A DNA stretch of 6,715 nucleotides from an uncultured Mucispirillum sp. (lineage in GTDB: Bacteria > Chrysiogenota > Deferribacteres > Deferribacterales > Mucispirillaceae), in the NCBI GenBank assembly GCA_937890655.1, contig CALADT010000033.1:1-6715 (forward strand), written 5' to 3'. The translations under genes were made by a program, and so were the position numbers. Shown piece after piece: positions 1 through 4,995 of the stretch. Numbering within the stretch: position 1 is the stretch's first letter; every line of letters starts with the position of its first letter. The notes beneath the pieces are model-generated. The model made no database searches. It saw only the letters and a program-made list of their open reading frames with translations, and was not told where the DNA came from.

Positions 1-633
1 GACGGCTACCATATTAAAAATGTAAACCTTGAAAGAGATGCTAAAATTGAAGGTTACTTTGATTTACGCAATGCTGTTCCTGGAGACTTATGCCCTAACT
101 GTAATGGAGAATATGAAGAAACAAGGGGGATAGAAGTAGGCCATATTTTTAAACTTGGTACAAAATATTCAGAAAGTATGGGTGCAAAAGCTCTTGATAA
201 AAATGGTAAAAATATTCCTATTGTTATGGGTTGTTACGGTATTGGTGTAGGTAGAACAGCAGCAAGTGCCATTGAACAGCATTATGATGAAAAAGGTATT
301 GTATGGCCAAAATCTATTGCTCCATTTGAAGTGGTGGTTGTGCCAGTTAATACAAACGATGAAGAAGTAATTGCAAAAGCTGATGAAATATATAATAATC
401 TATTATCATTAGGTGTTGATGTTATTATTGATGATAGAAATGAACGTGCAGGTGTTAAATTTATTGACGCTGAATTAATAGGTTACCCTTTAAGAGTTAG
501 TGTTGGTAAAAAATCACTAGCAGAAGGTAATATTGAAGTGGTTATAAGAAGAACTGGAGAAGTGGTTTTAGTGGACGCTTTAAATAATCCTAGTGAGAAA
601 ATAAAAGAAATATTAGATAATAAAGTTATTTAA
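1..633 (+). CDS. proS: Prolyl-tRNA synthetase, C-terminal 210 residues (5' end outside window)
   Basis: Class II aminoacyl-tRNA synthetase that charges tRNA-Pro with proline in the cytoplasm. The frame is open from base 1 and ends with TAA at 631-633, so about the last third of a typical bacterial enzyme of roughly 570 residues is present. Visible landmarks, counted from base 1: the bacterial GDLCPNC segment (residues 28-34); the TRGIEVGHIFKLGTKYS block (41-57), which is highly conserved in bacterial ProS; class II motif 3 as GCYGIGVGRT (77-86) with its catalytic Arg; then WPKSIAPFEV, leading into the C-terminal anticodon-binding domain (about 106-210, with DDRNERAGVKF and GYPLRVSVGKK). An ATG at 178 is internal, because family-specific sequence continues upstream of it in frame. 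The insertion (editing) domain would lie before the window. No GC-rich terminator follows the stop. Confidence 0.97.
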   Translation, partial: DGYHIKNVNLERDAKIEGYFDLRNAVPGDLCPNCNGEYEETRGIEVGHIFKLGTKYSESMGAKALDKNGKNIPIVMGCYGIGVGRTAASAIEQHYDEKGIVWPKSIAPFEVVVVPVNTNDEEVIAKADEIYNNLLSLGVDVIIDDRNERAGVKFIDAELIGYPLRVSVGKKSLAEGNIEVVIRRTGEVVLVDALNNPSEKIKEILDNKVI

Positions 634-682
634 ATTATATTAAAAAAACAACAAATTTAAGTCAATTATTACATATTTTTAC

Positions 683-710
683 TTGCTATTTATATAAAAA
701 TCTGTAATAT
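683..710 (+). promoter_or_regulatory. Possible sigma-70-type promoter in the spacer before the M23 gene
   Basis: TTGCTA (683-688) and TAATAT (705-710) are separated by 16 bases, followed by a very AT-rich stretch. This resembles a housekeeping promoter and would serve the peptidase gene at 829. In DNA this AT-rich such matches arise easily by chance. A second TATAAT (794-799 region) without a good -35 lies nearer the gene, so the assignment is weak. Confidence 0.25.
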
Positions 711-828
711 ATAATCAGTGTATAGTATTTATCTATATTAGTTTTTTACTTTGGCTTATTTATTTTGATTTTGTGCCGATATGTTTTTATATATAATTAT
801 AAGCATGCAGAGTAATTAGGAGTGTATA

Positions 829-1776
829 ATGGCAAAAAAATATACCGTTATGATATTTGACCCTGAGAAGTATGGGAAAAGCAAAACATTATTTTTATCA
901 ACTCGTCCATTTTGGGTGGTTGGTATAATTATGGTTATTCTGCTTGCAACAACTGGTATATCTTCATATTTTGCATATAGTTTTTATAATGAAGTTAAAT
1001 TAAGGCAGGCTGCTTCCACATTAGGTGGCGATGGTGGTAACAGTGCAGCATTCAAGGCACAGTTTGCAAACTATCTGCAGCAACTTGATGAGTTAAATAA
1101 TAAAATGAGTAGTCTTGATGAGCTTGAGTTTAAAGTGCGAGAGCTTGTTTCTTACCATGACGGTAGCCGTGTTGTAAAACAAGTGGCTGTTGGTGGTAAA
1201 GAAGTGGATATATTAAGAGATTACTACGCTTTTTCTGATAGAAAAGAACAAGAGTTTTTTGATAACCTTAACGAAACATTAGACGTTATGCGTGTAGAAA
1301 TAAACAAAAGGGAAGTAAGCCTTACAAAACTTGTGGATTTTCTTGAAGAACAACGTCTTGTTATGACATCTACCCCTACTATTTGGCCTGTTCAAGGCTG
1401 GGTATCTTCTAAATTTGGTTTTAGGCCGTCCCCATTTTCAGGCAGACGTGTTTTCCACGAAGGGCTTGATATTGCAGCAAGATATGGTTTACCTGTTAGA
1501 GCCACTGCAAAAGGTATAGTAGTTTATGCCGGTGAAAAAGCTGGCTATGGTAAAATTGTTACTATTGACCATGGTTATGGTTATATGACAAGATACGGCC
1601 ATAACAGTTCCTTAACTGTAAAAGCTGGGGATAAAGTGGAAAAAGGCGATGTTATTGCAAAAGTAGGTTCCACTGGACGAAGCACAGGGCCACACGTTCA
1701 CTATGAAGTTCTTGTAAACGGCATACCTGTAAACCCACAGAAATTTATAATTAATGAAAACGAAAAAGGTATATAA
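829..1776 (+). CDS. Membrane-anchored M23 family metallopeptidase (murein endopeptidase type)
   Basis: A 315-residue zinc peptidase of the LytM/M23 family, which cleaves peptide cross-links in peptidoglycan or activates such cleavage. The N-terminus is cytoplasmic (about 1-27), followed by one transmembrane helix (about 28-50). An extracytoplasmic helical, probably coiled-coil linker (about 75-175, many Leu, Glu and Asn) leads to the M23 domain (about 186-307). All expected zinc and catalytic residues are present: H210 and D214 in HEGLD, H258 in RYGH, and H289/H291 in the HVH motif. It is therefore likely an active enzyme rather than a degenerate EnvC/NlpD-type activator. The start is supported by AGGAG (818-822), six bases before ATG. 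Long helical linkers of this kind are common in cell-shape and division hydrolases. Its exact bond specificity cannot be read from sequence. It is followed at once by its own terminator, so it is probably monocistronic. Confidence 0.93.
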   Translation: MAKKYTVMIFDPEKYGKSKTLFLSTRPFWVVGIIMVILLATTGISSYFAYSFYNEVKLRQAASTLGGDGGNSAAFKAQFANYLQQLDELNNKMSSLDELEFKVRELVSYHDGSRVVKQVAVGGKEVDILRDYYAFSDRKEQEFFDNLNETLDVMRVEINKREVSLTKLVDFLEEQRLVMTSTPTIWPVQGWVSSKFGFRPSPFSGRRVFHEGLDIAARYGLPVRATAKGIVVYAGEKAGYGKIVTIDHGYGYMTRYGHNSSLTVKAGDKVEKGDVIAKVGSTGRSTGPHVHYEVLVNGIPVNPQKFIINENEKGI

Positions 1777-1783
1777 AAATAAT

Positions 1784-1807
1784 AACCCGCTTTATGCGGG
1801 TTTTTTT
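1784..1807 (+). terminator. Intrinsic terminator after the M23 peptidase gene
   Basis: A perfect stem AACCCGC (1784-1790) / GCGGGTT (1796-1802) with a TTTAT loop ends in a run of seven T (1801-1807). It begins eight bases after the peptidase stop codon. It isolates the peptidase from the downstream membrane enzyme, which must then have its own promoter in the next 55 AT-rich bases. No convincing promoter stands out there. Confidence 0.92.
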
Positions 1808-1862
1808 ATCACATATTATTAGTATATATTTAGTAGCAATATTAATTAATTTAAGGTTATAA

Positions 1863-4136
1863 ATGAATAAATCCAATATACTTGCAAAATTTAGAGATAA
1901 AAAATATTTTATATCACTACTTATTTTAATTATTTCTTTAGTGTTATTTATTCCTAAAGCAAAATTAATACTAGATATGGAAGTAACAGGTAGCACAAAT
2001 GTGGACCTTTACTATGCTGTGCCAATTTATAACACATACGAGCAAAAAAAATATATTCACTTTGTTATGGAAAAAGATAAAACTAATTACACTATTCCAT
2101 TTTTAAACAAGGTAGTGGAAAAAATATATTTTAAAGTGTATGACTATACTCAAGATTTTTCTTTTAAAATAAATAATGCTTATATAAAACTACCTTACTT
2201 ACCAAAAATAAAATTAGAAATTATAGGTGCAAAAAATAACCAAATAACATTAGATGAAATAGATGATAATAACAGCCTTTTTGTATTCACTAAAATACCA
2301 TATTATTTTTCTGTTATCCCTTTTATATTAGTAATATTAATTATTACTAATCTATTATATATTTTTTACAGGGAAATTTCTATTTTAGTAAAATTAATAA
2401 ATAAACCTTTTAATGATTATATGATGTTTATAGGTATTATTTTATTTTTACTATTTTTTGAAGCCTTTAAGTTAATAGGTATGCAAAGTAATGATTTTAG
2501 CAATATGTTTTTATCATATTTATATATATTAAAAGAAGATAGCTACTTTTTAAGTATATTTATTTTGCTTTTTTATTCAGCTGTAAGGGTAAAAAGTAAA
2601 TATGTTAGTTTATTATCATTACTGATTATTCTTGCCTTAGTTTCAATTCATATATTAGATATTGCACTTATAAAACTTTTTTCAATCCGTTTAAGGTTTG
2701 GAGAAGGTGCAGGGTTTATGCTTGATTATTCAGTTATATTAAAAATAGCACTTTCTTTTTTTACTACAAAAGCTGGAATATCTTCACTTATTCTTTTTAC
2801 ATATACCCTTATTTTTTCCATACTAATTGTAAAAAAGAAAAGCCTTTATGAGTTTTCAAAACAGGAAAATATAGTATTAATTTTATTATTTATTATTTTT
2901 ATACCACTTTTTACAATTAAAATGGATGAAGTGCAAATAGATAATACCATATTACAACAAAGTATTGTGGATGCTAATATATCCCACACAGAAAAAAAGC
3001 CATATAGTAAAGAGAAAATAGAAGATATATTAAATACATTTAAGCTGGATTATAAATGTGTTAATGGAATAAATAGCAAAAAGAATGTAATAATAATTAT
3101 TATGGAATCTGTATCTTCTTATAAAAGTAAACTCTTTAGTGGCTTTGATAATAAAACCCCTTATATTGATAGTCTAGGGGAAAACAATATATATGTGCCA
3201 AACTATTATTGTAACAATTATAACTCAAACCAAAATTTTTATAATATTATGACAGGTATTCCACTTATAAGCACTGTAAATAGTGATAGGAGAGATGTTA
3301 AAAAGCTATATGAAAACTCGTTTATAAAAAACTTCCAAAAACAAGGCTATATGGTAAAACTATATAGTGGAGTAGATAATAATTTTGACGGCATAAGTAA
3401 AATATCCAAAAATGCTGGTATAAATGAAATGTATGATGCTAATAATAAAATCTTTAGCCATATAGAAAAACGTTATCTTTTTAATGGTATAGAAGATGAA
3501 GAACTATATAATGTAGTATTAAATAGATTAAAACAATCAAATAAAAAACAGTTAGAATTAACTATTATAACAACCATGTCTACCCATGGACCATATATTG
3601 ACCCAATCACTCAAGAGCTTTCTTATGATTTAACATTGGAATACTCAGATAATGCAGTAAATAACTTTATAGAAAAATTAGAAAATATGGGCTATTTTAA
3701 AAATGGAATAGTTGTTATTACATCAGACCATAGGGCAATGCTTACTGTAACAAATAAAGAAATAAAAAAATTTGGCAACTTCGCACACTCTGCTATTCCT
3801 TTAGTTATTATTAACGGTAAAAATAAACAAGCAATAACAGGCAGTTATTCCCATACTGATTTAGGTAAATCACTAGAATATTTAATGCTTAAAAAATCAT
3901 GCTTTCATCAGTTTCAGTATAATATATTTTTAGATAGCAATAGTAATAATTTAGGGTGTATTTTATACCAGCAAGGATTAGATTTTTCACTTGTTGATGT
4001 AAAATGTGGTAATAGTTATGGGCAGGTATTGTTAGACGGAGATAACACAAGGTTTATAAAAGATAAATTAAATATAGATAATAATAAAAAACAAGAGATA
4101 ATAGATTACATTAATTATATAAGAGTGGTGGAATAA
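1863..4136 (+). CDS. Polytopic sulfatase-fold transferase, LTA-synthase / phosphoglycerol-transferase family
   Basis: A 757-residue inner-membrane enzyme of the alkaline phosphatase superfamily. Relatives move phosphoglycerol or phosphoethanolamine from phospholipid onto an envelope glycan or lipid. One N-terminal helix (about 14-31) is followed by an extracytoplasmic, probably beta-rich segment (about 40-135). A bundle of hydrophobic helices follows (near 147-168, 186-206, 224-242, 246-267, 307-323 and 337-352), then the catalytic domain from about 405. Visible catalytic features: E415 in MESVSS (metal ligand), KTPYIDSL, NYNSNQN before MTGIP with S455 as probable nucleophile, HGPY (H575), SDH (D622, H623 metal ligands), and HSAIP (H642). 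The start at 1863 has only a weak AAGG (1853-1856) upstream but directly precedes the membrane anchor. The acceptor is unknown. In a diderm it could be a periplasmic glucan, LPS core or surface glycan rather than lipoteichoic acid. Confidence 0.85.
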   Translation: MNKSNILAKFRDKKYFISLLILIISLVLFIPKAKLILDMEVTGSTNVDLYYAVPIYNTYEQKKYIHFVMEKDKTNYTIPFLNKVVEKIYFKVYDYTQDFSFKINNAYIKLPYLPKIKLEIIGAKNNQITLDEIDDNNSLFVFTKIPYYFSVIPFILVILIITNLLYIFYREISILVKLINKPFNDYMMFIGIILFLLFFEAFKLIGMQSNDFSNMFLSYLYILKEDSYFLSIFILLFYSAVRVKSKYVSLLSLLIILALVSIHILDIALIKLFSIRLRFGEGAGFMLDYSVILKIALSFFTTKAGISSLILFTYTLIFSILIVKKKSLYEFSKQENIVLILLFIIFIPLFTIKMDEVQIDNTILQQSIVDANISHTEKKPYSKEKIEDILNTFKLDYKCVNGINSKKNVIIIIMESVSSYKSKLFSGFDNKTPYIDSLGENNIYVPNYYCNNYNSNQNFYNIMTGIPLISTVNSDRRDVKKLYENSFIKNFQKQGYMVKLYSGVDNNFDGISKISKNAGINEMYDANNKIFSHIEKRYLFNGIEDEELYNVVLNRLKQSNKKQLELTIITTMSTHGPYIDPITQELSYDLTLEYSDNAVNNFIEKLENMGYFKNGIVVITSDHRAMLTVTNKEIKKFGNFAHSAIPLVIINGKNKQAITGSYSHTDLGKSLEYLMLKKSCFHQFQYNIFLDSNSNNLGCILYQQGLDFSLVDVKCGNSYGQVLLDGDNTRFIKDKLNIDNNKKQEIIDYINYIRVVE

Positions 4137-4143
4137 TAAATAA

Positions 4144-4202
4144 TTTCAATATAATTGATAAAATCAATTTATGGTTATTATAATTATTGAAAGATATTGA
4201 AA
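4144..4202. other. Nested AT-rich inverted repeats just downstream of the sulfatase-fold gene
   Basis: TTTCAATAT (4144-4152) is the exact reverse complement of ATATTGAAA (4194-4202). Inside this, AATTGAT (4153-4159) and ATCAATT (4163-4169) form a 7-bp stem with an AAA loop. With no G+C-rich stem and only three T after it, this is at best a weak terminator for the preceding gene. It may simply be AT-rich spacer structure. Confidence 0.3.
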
Positions 4203-4242
4203 ATATCACTTTTAAAAAAGTTTAAATTATAAAAAAAACTAC

Positions 4243-4270
4243 TAAAGTAAATTGTAATTTAAGCCGATAA
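4243..4270 (+). promoter_or_regulatory. Sigma-28 (FliA) type promoter, repeat copy 1
   Basis: TAAA (4243-4246, followed by G as in the consensus TAAAG) lies 16 bases before GCCGATAA (4263-4270), a perfect match to the flagellar sigma factor -10 consensus. The usual enteric spacing is 15, so this is one base longer. This is the best sigma-28 match in the window. The start site would be near 4277. Confidence 0.75.
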
Positions 4271-4334
4271 ATAATATATAAGGCAAGTAAAAAAATAAAT
4301 GCCTTAAAAAAGTTTAAATTATAAAAAAAACTAC

Positions 4335-4362
4335 TAAAGTAAATTGTAATTTAAACCGATAA
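4335..4362 (+). promoter_or_regulatory. Sigma-28 type promoter, repeat copy 2
   Basis: TAAA (4335-4338) and ACCGATAA (4355-4362) have the same 16-base spacing as copy 1. The single change in the -10 box is G to A at its first base, so it is probably functional but weaker. Confidence 0.65.
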
Positions 4363-4427
4363 AAGATAAATAAGGCAGTTAAAAAAATAAATGCTTTAAA
4401 AAAGTTTAAATTATTTAAAAAAATTAC

Positions 4428-4455
4428 TAAAGTAAATTATAATTTAAACCGATAA
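4428..4455 (+). promoter_or_regulatory. Sigma-28 type promoter, repeat copy 3
   Basis: TAAA (4428-4431) and ACCGATAA (4448-4455) again have 16 bases between them, although copy 3 carries an insertion upstream and has diverged elsewhere. Conservation of the two boxes and their spacing while the rest drifts is a mild sign of selection. The start site would be near 4462. Confidence 0.65.
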
Positions 4456-4461
4456 CAACAA

Positions 4462-4628
4462 AGTGAGGCAGTAAAAGAAATTAAACAGCTTACTTGAAAA
4501 AAGGAGCTACTTCTTTTCTCACAAAAACAACATAAATAAGGTAATTAGGGTGGAAACTATTTATCTTATATTTAATAAGGTATCAAAAAATTTGAGCCGA
4601 TAAGGGAATACCCTTGTCGGCTTTTTTT
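4462..4628 (+). ncRNA. Candidate short untranslated transcript between the promoter array and terminator 1
   Basis: A transcript from the third promoter would run about 165 bases and stop at the terminator at 4596-4628; those from the other two would be longer. It has no credible reading frame. It would fold at 4495-4521: a stem of about 12 pairs with one mismatch and one wobble, and a CTA loop, burying the ribosome-binding-like AAGGAG (4501-4506). It holds GGA at 4503-4505, 4552-4554 and 4605-4607, the last at the terminator loop. Promoter, internal hairpin and terminator without a gene suggest a small RNA co-regulated with flagella. It could equally be a remnant of a lost gene or a long flagellin leader. 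This is inferred from structure only. Confidence 0.3.
4596..4628 (+). terminator. Intrinsic terminator 1 in the flagellin upstream region
   Basis: GCCGATAAGGG (4596-4606) pairs with CCCTTGTCGGC (4611-4621) over 11 positions with one T-G wobble, with an AATA loop, followed by seven T. It should stop transcripts coming from the triplicated promoters. Its left arm is also a perfect sigma-28 -10 box, with TAAG (4576-4579) 16 bases upstream. Confidence 0.9.
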
Positions 4629-4658
4629 GTTGCTTTTTTAAAAAATTAAATTAATGAG

Positions 4659-4688
4659 TATTAAAAATAAGTGTATGTATTTTTAATA
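4659..4688. other. AT-only perfect dyad between the two terminators
   Basis: TATTAAAAATA (4659-4669) and TATTTTTAATA (4678-4688) are exact reverse complements of 11 bases around an 8-base spacer. It could be an operator for a dimeric regulator or a bidirectional structure. In DNA this AT-rich it may have no role. Confidence 0.4.
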
Positions 4689-4718
4689 TTTTAAACAAAT
4701 AGGTATCAAGAAAATTGA

Positions 4719-4749
4719 GCCGATAGGGAATATCCTTATCGGCTTTTTT
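4719..4749 (+). terminator. Intrinsic terminator 2, a diverged copy of terminator 1
   Basis: GCCGATAGGGA (4719-4729) pairs with TCCTTATCGGC (4733-4743) over 11 positions with one G-T wobble, with an ATA loop and six T (4744-4749). It is the last barrier before the flagellin leader, so flagellin transcription most likely begins downstream of it. Confidence 0.88.
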
Positions 4750-4871
4750 GTTACCAAAACTATGCAAGGAAGTTTTTTAGATTATATTTTACTAATATCG
4801 TTGCGTTAAAAGGAAGTGGAGAGCCTGCAGTGGTAATGTAAAATTCATAATCACAACACAAAATTACTTTT

Positions 4872-4898
4872 TAAAAAACGTAAAATTTTTGCCAATGG
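4872..4898 (+). promoter_or_regulatory. Candidate sigma-28 promoter closest to the flagellin gene
   Basis: TAAA (4872-4875) lies 15 bases, the canonical spacing, before GCCAATGG (4891-4898), which keeps GCC and AT of the GCCGATAA consensus but differs at three positions. A start near 4905 would give a leader of about 90 bases containing the hairpin at 4950-4977. It is the best-placed candidate downstream of both terminators, but its -10 box is poorer than those in the upstream array. Confidence 0.45.
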
Positions 4899-4949
4899 AA
4901 TTGCGTTTAAAAAGAGTAAAAAAATTAATGGCACTAAAAATACTAAATT

Positions 4950-4990
4950 TATAAGTAGTTTGGAGAGATTACTTATATGAAAACTGGAGG
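4950..4990 (+). promoter_or_regulatory. Flagellin leader hairpin with GGA loop plus GGAGG ribosome binding site (CsrA-type)
   Basis: TATAAGTA (4950-4957) pairs perfectly with TACTTATA (4970-4977). A G-T wobble (4958/4969) and further weak pairs extend the stem, leaving GGAG (4962-4965) in the loop. The ribosome binding site GGAGG (4986-4990), five bases before the start codon, gives a second GGA 24 bases on. GGA in a hairpin loop paired with a GGA overlapping the ribosome binding site is how CsrA represses flagellin mRNA in Bacillus subtilis. That this organism uses CsrA here is inference. Confidence 0.5.
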
Positions 4991-4995
4991 AAATC

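Larger units (their letters stand above)
4212..4491 (+). repeat. Three tandem ~92-base repeats, each carrying a sigma-28-like promoter
   Basis: Copies begin at 4212, 4304 and 4396, each with TTAAAAAAGTTTAAATTA. Copies 1 and 2 are in exact 92-base register: their first 51 bases look identical and about 85 of 92 match overall. Copy 3 has a one-base insertion and drifts in its last third, ending near 4491. Each unit contains TAAAG, then 15 AT-rich bases, then (G/A)CCGATAA, then AGGCA. In copy 1, TAAGGCA (4280-4286 region) pairs perfectly with TGCCTTA spanning the unit junction. In copy 2 the same stem survives with a G-T wobble, and in copy 3 it is lost. The array looks like a fairly recent tandem duplication of a promoter module. 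Confidence 0.93.
4578..4753 (+). repeat. Diverged direct repeat of a terminator unit (about 4578-4632 and 4701-4753)
   Basis: Both units read AGGTATCAA, then an A-rich stretch, then TTGAGCCGATA, followed by a hairpin and CGGC plus a T-run and GTT. They are offset by 123 bases. Changes inside the stems keep pairing through wobbles, so both remain functional-looking hairpins. The bases between the units hold a separate AT-only dyad. Confidence 0.8.

Noticed and set aside
178..633. Separate 151-residue protein starting at ATG 178
   Set aside because: Conserved prolyl-tRNA synthetase sequence continues upstream in the same frame to base 1, so this ATG is internal.
1751..1996. Minus-strand open frame of 81 codons
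   Set aside because: It spans the M23 gene end, a terminator and the start of the sulfatase-fold gene, has no family features, and reads as AT-rich noise.
4212..4491. CRISPR-like array
   Set aside because: The units are contiguous copies with no unique spacers and no short constant repeat. They are a tandem promoter duplication.
4494..4535. 13-codon TTG-initiated frame in the putative small RNA
   Set aside because: There is no upstream ribosome binding site, the start is rare, and the region is better explained as a hairpin.
4762..4809. 15-codon frame starting ATG after terminator 2
   Set aside because: It has no ribosome binding site (the T-run of the terminator precedes it) and is very short.
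4921..4950. Sigma-54 promoter suggested by TGGCAC before flagellin
   Set aside because: The GC dinucleotide required about ten bases downstream is absent.
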